Source: Sinotaia quadrata
Lineage: Eukaryota; Mollusca; Gastropoda; Architaenioglossa; Viviparidae
Assembly: GCA_028829895.1 (NCBI GenBank)
Contig: CM054178.1
Span: forward strand, 88,284,058 to 88,348,057
Length of the DNA stretch: 64,000 nucleotides
Reading direction: 5' to 3'
Shown: in pieces, positions 9,452-20,984 of the stretch
How the letters are laid out: every line of letters begins with the position of its first letter
Position numbering within the stretch: position 1 is the stretch's first letter
Notes under the pieces: generated by a model
Databases searched by the model: none
Told to the model about the DNA's origin: nothing
The model's input: only the letters and a program-made list of their open reading frames with translations
Translations under genes and position numbers: made by a program

Positions 9452-11177
9452 TGTCACAGGAAATGAGGGACAGAAATTATATTTTATTTCATTTTAAAAA
9501 ACCGCTAACAAAACTAATTGAAGTAACCCGAGTTTTGTTATTTTTCGTATGTAGCATGTAACTTCCAGTAACGGTCACCTAAGATCTTTTTAGTAGACAG
9601 ACGTTCGTGACGCAGTGTGTGTTAATTATCATATTGAATATATATTAGTTTGTGAAAGATATGTATATTAAATGATTGGGACAACTGCGCACTTCGAGTC
9701 ACGTGTTGTTGACAAGAGGAATGGCCAGTGCGCAATTAGAATTCGCTACAGAAAAGCGTGCATCGCAATTACCACTATATATCCAAGGCAAAAATCATGT
9801 CACGGGACATAGCTTCTGGAAGTTTTGGAAACCTTCAGTGAAGGCTATATAAGGGGCAAAATGAAGACTTTACTCTCAATGTTGAAAACGTCGATTCGTC
9901 TGAAGCCAGTCTAACTTCACGTATGAATTATCTCATGTACAGAGATTTCATAAAGGAAAGCTGCAAAGATCTCTTTCCTTCCGTTTTCCATCCGTCTGAT
10001 GCCATATATTGAGTAACGAGGCAAAATTACTCAGTATAATTGTTGGCAAAGTGGAAAGTTCGCTGTCCAAAGAAAACCCAATGCACGCGACGCTGGTTGT
10101 ATGCAGTTAACGACACGAGGGACCAACTTGTTCTTCCCCCTGTCTGAGTTCGTTTTGGCAGTCTATCCCGCAAATTGAGGGGCTAGCGCCGGAGATACAT
10201 ATCCGGATTTCTACACTCAATGTAATGCGACGACACATCCCACTGGACGACTCCGCCCGATAATGCTAAACGTCGTTGGGGTGTCCGTATCCACGACAAC
10301 CAGAAACAGCGACAATTATCGAGACTGACAACAGTCAGTTAAATTTCAGATTTCTCCCCAGTGATAATCTGAAAGTGGTGCCTAGATCCTGCAGAATCTT
10401 CACCTGTAATGCACGCCTCAATTGCGTGTGATCTTCACTTTGAAGTGCCGCTTATAAGTGACGTGTGAGCTTACGTCGTCTCCTTGGAACTCTGACATTA
10501 ATAGTGAGTAATCATTAGCACGGCTAACGCGCACATACTTAATTCAGGACTCTTAAGAAAATGAACACTATTATATCGTTTGCAAAATAAGAACTCTAAT
10601 GTTAAAAGTAATGCTTATTTTACATGTGAATTATTGTTAAAGCGGCCACATTTGCCGCATAAGAATTGTGTAATTAATCTTTATTTTATATTTTGAATTT
10701 CATCATTTTCATCTCCCCTTATTTCCCACAGAGTGCATGACATTGGAAAGTTGAATGAATGATTAATCACTGTGCGAAAGAGTAGTGCCCCCTTTTTTAA
10801 ATCGGGAATAAATAACCTGATTTAAACATCTTTCAACTCTCTTGTTATTCATAGTTTTTGAGAGGGACGAAAGAATTTGTACTATTGTTTTGCACCGTTC
10901 GTCTGTTCGTCCATTTATTCACATTTATGATACACACTCACAACACACACCGCCAATAAAACGTTCCTTGGCATGACATTAATAAATTGGGCCCCACCCA
11001 AACATCAATGGAGTATGTCATGTGTGTCTATGTAACAACTTGACGCGACGTAGTACTGGCATACGTCACCGGGCTTTTCTTGGAGGTGCACCGGAGCAGG
11101 CCAAAATTAGACTTCACCCCTTGCATCTCTAACTTCAGCTCGAGGTCGGCTTGTAACGAGCCTCCCGTTTTGTGACA
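9452..11177 (+). repeat. 3' LTR (1726 bp)
   Basis: Same length as the 5' LTR, same termini, and no difference found on reading. It is followed at once by the right target duplication. Confidence 0.95.
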
Positions 11178-11182
11178 ATAGT
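11178..11182. repeat. Right target-site duplication (ATAGT)
   Basis: Matches 2549-2553. Confidence 0.93.
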
Positions 11183-11451
11183 ATTAGCAATTTGTCTTCA
11201 TACAAACTGCCAAATTTACCAAGTACGTTAAAGTATTTTTCTAGATATACAGCCTATCTACTATAACAAAGCATTTAAATACTACTGATAGTTATACTCT
11301 TAACTCATAAGCAACGTTCAACAGTTAATATACTAATAAATATGCATGGCTTGTGACTTCCACTCATTTTACATTGTATTTTATGTATTCATGGCAACTA
11401 AATGTACAATGCACTTAATTTAGTGTGTATATGTGTTATGTATGCATCTGT

Positions 11452-11501
<50 letters not shown>

Positions 11502-12970
11502 AAAAAGATATTATCACTCGAATTGCCTGAATGCTCGATTATTATGAAGGAAATAATATTTTGGTTTCCTCTGGTTGACAGACAACAGTAATATTCATTC
11601 CAATGCGATGGGCGAAAGAAGATGGAATGTGTTTGCATCTCATTAAAGTCTTGTGACAAAAGTAACGCACGCACGCACACACATACACAAATAAAAAATG
11701 CAAGCAAACTCCATTCTAACACCCTTCTACTACCACCATCACCATTATCTGCCAAGAAGCTTCCTCATGTGGACATCACAGTAAACTGCCAAGAAGACGG
11801 TAATTTACAGGAGATTTGTAAGACATTTGAAACACTAATAACACGCATCGATTACTTCAAAGTACATTCCCTACTGGCAGACTTCCGTTTTCACACTCGG
11901 AACTGCAAGGGACAAAAGCATAACAGTAAATTAGATTTATCTCGTTTTTCTCTTTGAGTGAAACCTTGCAGTGTGTGTGCCTGCACATAGTTATGTGTGT
12001 GGATGTGTGTGTATCATATTTTGTTTACATCGTTTTCTCAGCACGTCATTCTATTGTCATGTAGTTTCATCGACCGATTAATCTTAGCACTTCTCAAGAC
12101 ATTCCATTTTCGAGTCTAGAATCTGTCATGAGCTGACTTCTGGAAGAAAGGTTCTTATTAAGTAAGAACTATATAACTAATCATAAGAATCCTTATTATA
12201 ATTATGAAGTATCCTTTTTTCTTCAAGTTAACTGGGAGAGTTGTGAAAAACTACATCTCAAATCTACATCGCCTGATCTATTTCATGCGTACCTCAAGAT
12301 TATGAATCAATTTACATTTCGCTTTAAAGAGCCCCATCCCCAAAAAGAAAGAAATAAAAAGAAGAAAGAAGAAAAAATTCGTTTCAACAATGAATGTCAA
12401 AATTACAATTATGACGTCACACATATTTTTCATAAATATTCCATTCTAACAACTAGGATGTTGGATTGGAGACAACAGTACACGACGGTAATCCGTTCAG
12501 TGAAAAAAAACACTATTCCTATTATTTATTGTATTAATAGTACTGCTGTTGTGATGCTGTAGATGATGACGATGGTGATGATCACTGCTATATTATATTT
12601 AATCAGTGTATTTGTATTATTGTTGTTTTATGTTTACTGCGTCACTCAACGCTCTGCAATCATAAATAATCCAATACTGAGCTTAAGTATGTGCATGCGC
12701 GCGCGCGTACGTTCGTTTGCTTATTTTTATCTCTTACAATCACGATCATATTATGCTGATTTGTAAAAGACATGTAAATAGTCCTATATTGTAAATAGTC
12801 CTATATTGTCATAGTCCAATTGTATCTTTGGTCCTGAAGTTTCATGGTGGCTGTGAGATAAGGATGATAGCCTCGCATATAGAAAGTCATGGCTTTGAGT
12901 ACAGGATTGATCATTGGGGTCTTTCTTGATCGGCTCTTACCCACTCCCTGTTCGTTCACCTACTCCCCAG
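11183..12970. other. Non-coding sequence with a TG tract
   Basis: Right flank of the retrotransposon. (TG)n runs at about 11450-11499. The frame at 11622-11957 has no recognisable domain and I do not call it a gene. There is a short purine-rich stretch near 12340-12375, and a TAGTCCTATATTGT motif repeats around 12780-12810. No GPCR TM1-TM5 exon was found here. Confidence 0.5.

Positions 12971-13022
<52 letters not shown>
12971..13022. repeat. (CA)n microsatellite
   Basis: About 25 uninterrupted CA units; they create a spurious Thr/His frame. Confidence 0.95.
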
Positions 13023-13023
<1 letters not shown>

Positions 13024-13132
13024 CTAGTTCATTCACCCACTCTCCAGTTCATTCACCCACTTTCAGCTGAATACTGAGCACAGCGGCCACGATTTTAAGT
13101 GAACAAAAGGCTTTGTAGAATCAGCGCACACA

Positions 13133-13197
13133 AATGATGATGATGATGATGATGATGATGGTGATGATTAATAATAATAATAATATTATTATTATTA
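13133..13197. repeat. (GAT)n then (AAT)n/(ATT)n microsatellite
   Basis: GAT repeats followed by AAT changing to ATT. The ATT end abuts the 3' end of the minus-strand LINE derivative at 13198-13370. Confidence 0.9.
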
Positions 13198-13370
13198 TGC
13201 CTCTTCCCACGACTTCAGGTATTTGCTAATGCTTGCTTCGTTGTTTTCTTCCATGTTTCTTTTTTTAGTGGGGGTTGGGGTGGGGTAGAGTCCACTCATC
13301 TTTACTGCTTCTGTCAGTGTTGTTATTCCAGAGGTAGTCCACAAGACCAATAACTTCTCCTTCAATGACA
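13198..13370 (-). mobile_element. Internally deleted LINE derivative
   Basis: On the minus strand this reads from the KMSGL-coding region (compare 14215-14330 of the adjacent copy) directly into the 3' terminal sequence GAAGTCGTGG(G)AAGAGGC and then an (ATA)n tail. The roughly 800 bp between these parts in the adjacent copy is missing. Both ends of the fragment border ATT microsatellites. This is either a non-autonomous derivative or a deletion product. Confidence 0.65.
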
Positions 13371-13397
13371 TCTATTATTATTATTATTATTATTATT
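13371..13397. repeat. (ATT)n microsatellite between two LINE copies
   Basis: ATT run separating the two same-orientation LINE fragments. It forms the 3' tail of the copy at 13398-14492. Confidence 0.9.
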
Positions 13398-14492
13398 CAG
13401 CCTCTTTCCACGACTTCTGTTTGACTGTCGGTTGTGATCCAAGGTCTCGGAATTTTACCAAGATTCTGGGAGATCCAGGGTTTTACGGAGGATGTGGGCA
13501 CTTCCAAGGGGCGCTGCTCTGAGTAGTGGGGCGAGTCTGTGATTTCCAGAGAGTTTATTCAGATGGCCTTCCATCTCAGATGTTATGTTCCTATCACTAT
13601 AGGTATCACTTCTGCTTTTACATTCCAAAGTCTCTGGAGTTCTAATCTAAGATCTTGGTATTTTTTATTTTTTTTCTCTTTCTTTTGTTTTTATGTTTCT
13701 ATCACTTGGAATAGCGACATCAATGATTGTTGCTGTTCTGTTGGACTTATTGAGAACTTTACTGTCTGGTCTCCATGCTGTAATCACTCGATTTGTTCTT
13801 ATCTCGAAGTTCTACAATAGTTTGACTTCTTGTTTCAGTGACTGCTTCTGGTTGGTGCATTATTGCTCTTCCATGGTTCTCACATAGTTTTGCCACTTCG
13901 TTGTGTCTTTTGGTGTATTCTGTTCCAGCCTGAATCAGACATCCAGTTATTATTTGTTCTATTGTGTCATGAAGAGTCTGCATTTGGAATCATTTGAGAT
14001 TTTCAATAATTTTCGTTTTGTACTACGAGTTTAGTGCTTGATCTTGTGCACCTGTTATGAGTGCTTCTGTTTCTGCTTTCAATCCTGCCTCTTTCAACCA
14101 TTTGTACGTTGATTCCTTAGTTGATATTTCTTCAGCTTGTCGTACGTACTGGCCATAGGGAGGATTTTGGCTCCAGGAATGTGCTAATACTTGCTTCGTT
14201 GTTTTCTTAACTGTGTCTGCTTCTGGGGATTGCTTTAGTCCACTCATCTTTACAGCTTTTTTCAGTGGATCATCTTTGTTGTTATTCCAGATGTAGTCAA
14301 CAATATCAATAACTTCACCTTCAATGACATGTTTGATTTTCTTGAGACCTCGACCTCCCATTTTTCGATACATAGAGCCTGTCTACGTCTGCTTTTGGGT
14401 GTAAGGCTTTATTTACTGTGAGTAGTTTTCTTGTGTTTTTTTCTGTCCAGTTCTTTTATTTCATTTGTTGTCCAATTTCGGTTGCTCCAAAA
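13398..14492 (-). pseudogene. 5'-truncated LINE (R4/Dong-like) ORF fragment, copy 2
   Basis: On the minus strand the decayed frame gives, in order, TRKLLTVNKALHPKADVDRL (spanning a frame change), GGRGLKKIKHVIEGE, KWLKEAGLKAETEALI with AQDQALNS, a HDTIEQIITGC...YTKRHNEVAKL segment and a final SAHILRKTLDLPESW. This is the region after the RT domain of non-LTR retrotransposons with a C-terminal restriction-like endonuclease (R2/R4 type), and the Y..RH spacing after a zinc-like motif fits that group. Stops and frameshifts break it. ATT microsatellites lie at both ends, as expected for Dong-like elements that insert into TAA repeats. Its 5' end is only about 150 bp from the GPCR exon at 14644. The clade is inferred. 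Confidence 0.7.
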
Positions 14493-14509
14493 ATTATTAT
14501 TATTATTAT
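14493..14509. repeat. (ATT)n microsatellite at LINE 5' junction
   Basis: Short ATT run beyond the truncated 5' end of the LINE; together with 13371-13397 it brackets the insertion. Confidence 0.85.
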
Positions 14510-14643
14510 GCTGAGTAGACATATTTCCTTACTATATGAAGGAACGGTGTTCTTCATCTCTCTCTCTCTCTTCTCTCTATCCATCCAAAAGACGAATATA
14601 AAAAGTAATGAAGTTTCATCCTTTGCCATTTTCTCCCCTCCAG

Positions 14644-14782
14644 CTGCAGTGCCCGCAATGGTCATAGAGAAGCTGGTAGCTGGAAAAACCGTGGCATCCC
14701 TCACGACCGCCTGAGACTGAACGTGGCTACAAACTCGCATTGCAGGGCTCCCGGAGAAGATGCTCTACAAGCTCGCAAGCAG
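14644..14782 (+). CDS. GPCR internal exon: third intracellular loop
   Basis: An exon without its own ATG. A pyrimidine-rich tract and CCTCCAG acceptor precede it, and CAG|GTGAGC follows. One leading base completes a codon (phase 2 upstream intron), then 46 codons are open. They are basic and hydrophilic, and the end ALQARKQ fuses in phase 0 with VIKMLVVI of the next exon. That is the usual ICL3-to-TM6 junction of class A receptors. A second AG six bases in (exon from 14650) would keep frame and drop two codons. The alternative plus-strand frame at 14418-14714 crosses the acceptor and is a shadow. Confidence 0.8.
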
Positions 14783-15096
14783 GTGAGCCAGCATTGATTC
14801 CTAAGAAAAGTAAAAGTATATTCTTATGTTTCATTTTTTGTCATATAGTCTATATGTATTATCCTATTACCAAAAGGTACAGTATCGTAAGGACATTTAA
14901 AGCTATCTAAATTACTTCAGTCAGAACAGCCGACAGCAAACGCAGTCACAGTTAGATGAATTTGACAAATTGGACACTGCATCGATTTTTTATATTTCGT
15001 CATATACGTACATATTTTAAAAAAATTTATACATGAAATTGCACGTCAGTATATGTGTGTGGGGGGGTGCGGGATGTATATGTGTGTATGTGTGTG
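14783..15096. other. Intron start, no other feature
   Basis: Unique AT-rich sequence after the donor site, ending in a short G-rich and TG-rich stretch around 15055-15095. Confidence 0.5.
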
Positions 15097-15377
15097 AATT
15101 ATGTCATTCTTTTTCTGTTATTTTAAAATTCACTTAGTTACTTTATGAGAATGAATTTTGTCATTCTTTTTCTGTTATTTTAAATTTCACTTAGTTACTT
15201 TATGAGAATGAATTTTGTCATTCTTTTTCTGTTATTTTAAATTTCACTTAGTTACTTTATGAGAATGAATTTTGTCATTCTTTTTCTGTTATTTTAAATT
15301 TCACTTAGTTACTTTATGAGAATGAATTTTGTCATTCTTTTTCTGTTATTTTAAAATTCACTTAGTTACTTTATGAG
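15097..15377. repeat. 57-bp tandem repeat, about 5 copies
   Basis: The motif GTCATTCTTTTTCTG recurs exactly every 57 bp with almost no divergence, in the 4.4-kb intron. Confidence 0.93.
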
Positions 15378-15475
15378 CGGACCATCAGATGACGTACGAC
15401 ACTCAGTGAGTGAGGTTAGGTGAAGAGCGAGACGCAAATCTCTATTTTTATTTGTCGCAACGCGAAACGTTTTGC

Positions 15476-15700
15476 CTATCACCTGTTCTAGATCTCATCC
15501 TATCTGTGGTGTCTTAGATCTCATCATAATACCTGTGGTGTCTTAGATATCATCATATCACTTGTGGTATCTTAGATCTCATCATAACACCTGTGGTGTC
15601 TTAGATCTCATCGTAACACCTGTGGTGTCTTAGATCTCATCATATCACTTGTGGTATCTTAGATCTTATCATAATACCTGTGGTGTCTTAGTTCTCATCA
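15476..15700. repeat. 29-bp tandem repeat, about 7-8 copies
   Basis: Unit around CACCTGTGGTGTCTTAGATC, starting at 15505, 15534, 15563 and so on. Confidence 0.9.
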
Positions 15701-16045
15701 TTCACTTTTATGGCGTGTACTGCCTATATGTCTTACATTTTTGTTTTGTACTGCATTGTGTCTTACATTTCTGTTTTGCATTGCCTACATGTCTTATATT
15801 TCCGTCTTTGACTGTCAAAGTGTCACGTTTCTGACTTTGATTGCCTGTTTGTCTCACGCTTCTGTCTGTACTGTCTTTAGGTCTCGTGCTTCTGCTTATA
15901 CTGCCTATGTGTCTTTCATTTTTCTATCTTTGACTCTCTATGTATCTTAATTTGTTGTCTTGCATTGCCTATGTATCTTTCACTTTTCTATCTTTGACTC
16001 TCTATGTATCTCAAGTTGATGTCTTGCATTGCCTTTGTGTCTTAT
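15701..16045. repeat. Degenerate tandem array following the 29-bp array
   Basis: Loose repeats of a TGTCTTACATTTCTG...TGCCTATG motif, roughly 30-65 bp apart and strongly diverged; an older array. Confidence 0.7.
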
Positions 16046-17484
16046 CAAAAGTCCGACTGGATGTCGATTTTGAGAGAAGAGGTAAATACAAATGAAAAAA
16101 GATTTCAATAAATAATTTCTTCATTTACTGGTATCGTGATTATAAGATGTGTTATTAATGATTAAAAATAGCTTTTTGAAGATTTCAAATGGGGAAAACT
16201 TTTATACATTATTTTACCCAGACATTGTGATTTATCACTGAGTTGGCAAGTTGCTTTCATATCATTATCAATCATCGCGAGTGGTCAAATTTGAAAGGAA
16301 AGTTGTGATTGGTTCAGAGAAGACCGAACATCATTTACTGTTCCTGAGAAAAGTGTATTTTTCTTACAAATACAATGGACGCGTTGCAGAGAGCAGCCAA
16401 TTGTGCGCTATCCTCATCGCATGTATCTTACGAAAAATTATTTTTTGTTTACTGCAGTTGATTACTCTGTTAACCTTTCCCACCTATGGGAGGGAGGGGG
16501 TTGTCACGATCATCTATTTTATTCTGAATCACCGGTGCTTGGTTACATTATGTTACCTTCGTGCTACTAAATTGTTACTAAATTCTGTTTTGTTGCAACA
16601 CACTGCGCATGAAGGTGACTGAGGCTGTAAAAACACACTCTTTTGTTGTAACATGTTTTGTGTATCAAAACACACGATCGAAGTGTAAAATCTCACTGAT
16701 ATCATACAGTTTGAAAGTTCATCTCTGGCCAGCAGTAATCATGAGTTGGGGTGGACGTCTGTTGTGTTTTCATTGACTGAAGCCACTGGCAATTTAAAAT
16801 GCCTGTCTAGCTTTCCCCACGAACTGAATGATTGACTGCTGTGTTGTTATTGAACCCTGCTCTTTTCATTCAAGCTGATTTAAAATATTTAACTTTCGTC
16901 ACAAGTCGGCTACCAGGTAAAAAATAAATAAATACGTGCTGACAATGTGATTGCGAATTAAACTTGCCCCAGCTATCTATTGTGCGGCGACAGTTTCGTA
17001 ATCACAGAGTGTGATGTATGCGAGTGTGGATGCAACTATATATATTGGTTTCGTGTGCCCCACTAGCATCCGCAGCTAAGGCACGCATACAGTCATTTTC
17101 GATGGGACTGGTCACTCACTAGACAGATTGTTTAACAGGTATAAGGTCACACTCAGTCACACCTAGACAGGCGTCGATGATAAACAAAAACGTCTGATAA
17201 ATGAATGGTTATATTTAATATATGGCATACGAGTAGATTGCTTCGGGATATTACAACGTATTGTTATGGACGTGCAAAGTTCAGGTAAAGATGCTATTAC
17301 CATATTTATAAGATAATTAGATAACTCTACTAATGGGCACACGTTGACTAGAGTCAATACATTTACACTTGCATTGGTGTATCTTTACTTGAAAGGATTG
17401 TTCTCTACTTTGCTATCTCCACTAGGGAGGTACTTCTCCATTATAGTCTAACAGATGCCAATCCACACAGACTTCTAATTCAGG
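16046..17484. other. Intron sequence, no feature recognised
   Basis: Unique sequence. The frame at 16251-16622 has no domain signature. No splice-bounded GPCR-like exon seen. Confidence 0.5.
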
Positions 17485-17820
17485 GTGAGTGGACTGATAG
17501 CTAGGGTTAGGTTGAGTGGACTGATAGCTAGAGCTAGGATGAGTGGACTGATAGCTAGGGATAGGATGAGTGGACTGATAGCTAGGGATAGGATGAGTGG
17601 ACTGATAGATAGGGCTAGGATGCGTGGACTGATAGCTAGGACTAGGATGAGTGGACTGATAGCTAGGACTAGGATGAGTGGACTGATAGTTAGGACTAGG
17701 GTGAGTGGACTGATAGCTAGGGCTAGGATGAGTGGACTGATAGTTAGGACTAGGGTGAGTGGACTGATAGCTAGGGCTAGGATGAGTGGACTGATAGCTA
17801 GGGCTAGGAAGAGTGGACTG
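17485..17820. repeat. 27-bp tandem repeat, about 12 copies
   Basis: Unit GGATGAGTGGACTGATAGCT plus seven bases. As 27 is a multiple of three and no frame of the unit has a stop, long open frames appear on both strands; none is a gene. Confidence 0.95.
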
Positions 17821-18033
17821 GAAACAAATAATAAAAAGCACGTCTGGAATAAAAGCAGCAGATAGTGTTTCATCAGAACTGGGACAAGCATAAGCCAGAT
17901 TCTCTATACACTTGTGTAAGAATGTTTTCCCGGCTTTAAGTATTTACACAGTCACAGTTTTTAAATGCTGTATTCAGTGCAATGGGTTTTAATGATATAT
18001 TCAGGGCTATGATTTTTTTTTTTAATGCTGCAT

Positions 18034-18700
18034 TCGGTACAACAGCGCTAACAGGATAATCCATATCAACAGCGCTAACAGGACCACCATATCAAAAGCG
18101 CTAACAGGGCCACCATATCAACAGCGCTAACAGGATAATCCATATCAACAGCGCTAACAGGACCACCATATCAACAGCGCTAACAGGAAAAACATATCAA
18201 CAGCGCTAACAGGACCAACAAATCAATTGCGCTAACAGGGGATCAACAAATCAATTGCGCTAACAGGACCAACAAATCAATTGCGCTAACAGGGGATCAA
18301 CAAATCAATTGCGCTAACAGGACCAACAAATCAATTGCGCTAACAGGACCAACAAATCAATTGCGCTAACAGGACCACCATATCAACAGCGCTCCCAAGA
18401 CCACCATATCAACAGCGCTAACAGGACCAACATATCAACAGTGTTAACAGGACCAACATATCAATTGCACTAACAGGACCCACAAATCAATTGCACTGGC
18501 AGGACCAACAAATCAACTGCACTGACAGAACCAACAAATTTATTGCACTAATAGAACCAATAAATTAATTGCACTGATAGGACCAACAAATCAATTGCAC
18601 TGATGGGACCAACAAATCAATTGCACTAACAGGCTCGCCAAATTAATTGCACTAACAGGACCAACAAATCAACTACACTGACAGGACCGTTATAAATCAA
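18034..18700. repeat. 26-bp tandem repeat, about 25 copies with subfamilies
   Basis: Units CAACAGCGCTAACAGGACCA plus ACATAT-type ends. They pass from CAGCGCTAAC types through TTGCGCTAAC to TTGCACTAAC/TGAC types towards the right, so variants are spatially clustered. Confidence 0.93.
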
Positions 18701-18929
18701 TTTCACCCTCAGCATCAAGTTAAGCAAGAACCAGAAAAGTTTAAAACAAATTGGTGGCTACACCAATAAGAGATACAATTTTTAAATGTAAAGCAACCAA
18801 TGCTAGAAAGAAAACAATAACGATTTTAACTAATGTACCTTGTTACAGTAATAATGAAACGCTGGCTAATGCGAACACAACACTTATGTAGTTGTACTGT
18901 TGTCGCTCACACTGTGCAGGCGCATATCA

Positions 18930-19025
18930 TTATCATCATCATCATCATCATCATCATCATAGTCGTCGTTGTCGTCATCATCATTATCATCAGTGAATAA
19001 GTATATATGTATATGCATGTATGTA

Positions 19026-19081
<56 letters not shown>
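18930..19081. repeat. (ATC)n, (GTC/ATC)n and (TG)n microsatellites
   Basis: Consecutive trinucleotide tracts, then about 25 TG units, ending 130 bp before the TM6 exon. Confidence 0.92.
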
Positions 19082-19082
<1 letters not shown>

Positions 19083-19213
19083 CCTTGTATGCTATATACG
19101 TACGTGCCTGCATGAATTTTGTGCGTACATATGTGTTTGTTTATACGAAATCTTAATTACATATTGAGACTAAGAGACTACAAGATTTAAATATCTTATT
19201 TTCTGCACACCAG

Positions 19214-19336
19214 GTGATCAAAATGCTGGTCGTGATTATCGTTGTGTTTTTCATCTGCTGGGGACCGCAGCTCATTATGAACACTTTGAAAAGGCTAAAG
19301 TTCGACAAATACAACGCCAGTTTCTACCACCTTGGG
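19214..19336 (+). CDS. GPCR internal exon: TM6 and third extracellular loop
   Basis: 41 codons in phase 0 at both ends. The acceptor is CACACCAG and the donor GGG|GTCAGT. The protein VIKMLVVIIVVFFICWGPQL shows TM6 with the class A CWxP motif (CWGP), followed by a basic loop with an N-glycosylation sequon (NAS). The TM6 pattern (VI-K/R-ML-x-VI-x-V-x-FF-x-CW-x-P) is closest, of families I know, to cholecystokinin/sulfakinin-type peptide receptors; related peptide-receptor groups cannot be excluded. It joins ALQARKQ upstream and the TM7 exon at 37801 downstream without breaking frame. Confidence 0.88.
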
Positions 19337-19442
19337 GTCAGTGCTGCAACTATCATTCAAGTTTAATATTTGTTTAATGTTATAATATTACATATTGATA
19401 TCTGAATTAGACTTATTATTATAATGTTACGTTGTGAGCTTT

Positions 19443-19800
19443 ACATTAGCCTTATTATTGTACGGCTACATTTTGATCTCTACATTAGCCTTATTATTGT
19501 ACGGCTACATTTTGATCTCTACATTAGCCCTATTATTATACTGCTATATTTTGAACTCTAAGTTAGCCCTATTATTTTATTGCTATATTTATATCTCTAT
19601 ATTGTACAGCTACATTTTGATCTCTACATTAGTCCTATTATTATACTGCTAAATTTTTATCTATACATTAGCCCATAATATTATACTGCTAAAATGTGAT
19701 CTCTATATTTGCCCTATTATTATATCGCTCTATTTTGATCTCTACATTAGACATATTATTATACTGCTATATTTTGTTCTCGTTATATTTTGACCTCTTC
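19443..19800. repeat. 39-bp tandem repeat, about 9 copies
   Basis: ACATTAGCC recurs every 39 bp and decays to the right. The period is a multiple of three, which explains the open frame at 19434-19652. Confidence 0.9.
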
Positions 19801-19904
19801 GTTAGCCTTAATGTAGCATTCTTATAATTTTCTTCCCATATTAGCCTTAAACTATTACACATTGACTCGCATAGCAAAATTACATATTGCTCTGTTCATT
19901 TTTA

Positions 19905-20110
19905 TTTCTTTATAACGAATGCAAAACATCACTTGATGTCAGTGGCAATTACTTTATAACAAATACGAAATATCAAATAATGTCGGTGACTTTTCTTTTA
20001 TAACGAATACAAAATATTACTTGACGTACTTGACTATTACTTTATAACGAAATCAAAATATCACTTGATGTCTGTGACTATTATTTTATAACGAATACAA
20101 AATATCAATA
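19905..20110. repeat. 44-bp tandem repeat, about 5 copies
   Basis: TTTATAACGAATACAAAATA starts units at 44-bp steps (19912, 19956, 20000). Confidence 0.88.
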
Positions 20111-20500
20111 TCAGTACGAGAACCTTTGGGATATCTGCAAGCCTACAATTAACGCAAATCCGCCATAGTTGTCTTTAGAGAGATAAGCAGGATTATAGCC
20201 CAAAACAATCCTATCACAGAGATCTTCAGAGAAATGAGCAGAATTATGGTCCAAAATAATCCTATCACAGATGTCTCAGACAGATCTGTAAGATTATGGA
20301 CATTATAATCATATCACAGCTGTCTTCGGAGTTATTTGTACGCTTACAGCAAATTAAATCTTATCACAGTTATCTTAAGAGAGATTTATAAGCTTAGAGC
20401 AAATTAAATCATATCACAGTTATCTTTAGAGAGGTTTGGAGAATTTGCACAACAACCACAGTGGTTTGGATGCTTTACAAAAACTATAGTCAATACAAAC
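20111..20500. repeat. Degenerate ~60-bp tandem repeat
   Basis: Diverged units with TATCACAG-TGTCTTCAGAGAGATTTG and AAATTAAATC blocks; distantly related to the next two arrays. Confidence 0.7.
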
Positions 20501-20504
20501 CTAC

Positions 20505-20810
20505 CACAATTATCCTCAGAGACGATGAGCATTATAGATCTATGGCACTTGTCTTCACAGAGACGGTGAGCATTATAGATCTATTGCACTTGTCTTCACA
20601 GAGACGGTGAGTATTATAGATCTATGGCACTTGTCTTCACAGAGACGGTAAGCATTATAGATCTATGGCACTTGTCTTCACAGAGACGGTGAGTATTATA
20701 GATCTATGGCACTTGTCTTCACAGAGACGGCGAGCATTATAGATCTATGGCACTTGTCTTCACAGAGACGGTGAGTATTATAGATCTATGGCACTTGTCT
20801 TCACAGATTT
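20505..20810. repeat. 41-bp tandem repeat, about 7 copies
   Basis: CACTTGTCTTCACAGAGACG recurs at exact 41-bp steps with few differences. Confidence 0.93.
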
Positions 20811-20984
20811 GCAGATTTAGTAAATTGCACGAGACTTTTGCAAAACGGGTTGTAGAATCTGGTGTAAGCCTGTGTCATTTTCTATGAGGGAGATTTGCCG
20901 GAAATAGGTTCAATGCAAGTCGTAGACTATAATCGCCATGGAGATTCGCAGAATATAATCAATATAAACCTGATACAATTTTCG

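Larger units (their letters stand above)
2549..11182 (+). mobile_element. Complete Gmr1-like LTR retrotransposon with target-site duplications
   Basis: The element proper is 2554-11177 (8624 bp). It is flanked by the 5-bp direct repeat ATAGT (2549-2553 and 11178-11182), so the empty site can be read directly. It has two 1726-bp LTRs with TGTCACA...TGTGACA ends, a primer-binding site two bases inside the 5' LTR, one Gag-Pol frame, and a polypurine tract one base before the 3' LTR. There is no env-like frame after RNase H. Integrase precedes reverse transcriptase, the order known for the Gmr1 group of Ty3/gypsy elements and otherwise typical of Ty1/copia. Identical-looking LTRs and an unbroken frame imply very recent insertion and possible activity. 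It lies in the same orientation as the GPCR gene downstream. Confidence 0.95.

Noticed and set aside
11622..11957. Possible upstream GPCR exon (TM5) in a 111-codon frame
   Set aside because: No membrane segment or class A motif; the first part is low-complexity Thr/His from a CA-like tract.
17422..17891. Pro/Ser/Tyr-repeat frame on the minus strand, resembling a secreted repetitive protein
   Set aside because: The 27-bp array is open in several frames of both strands, and there is no signal peptide or splice support.
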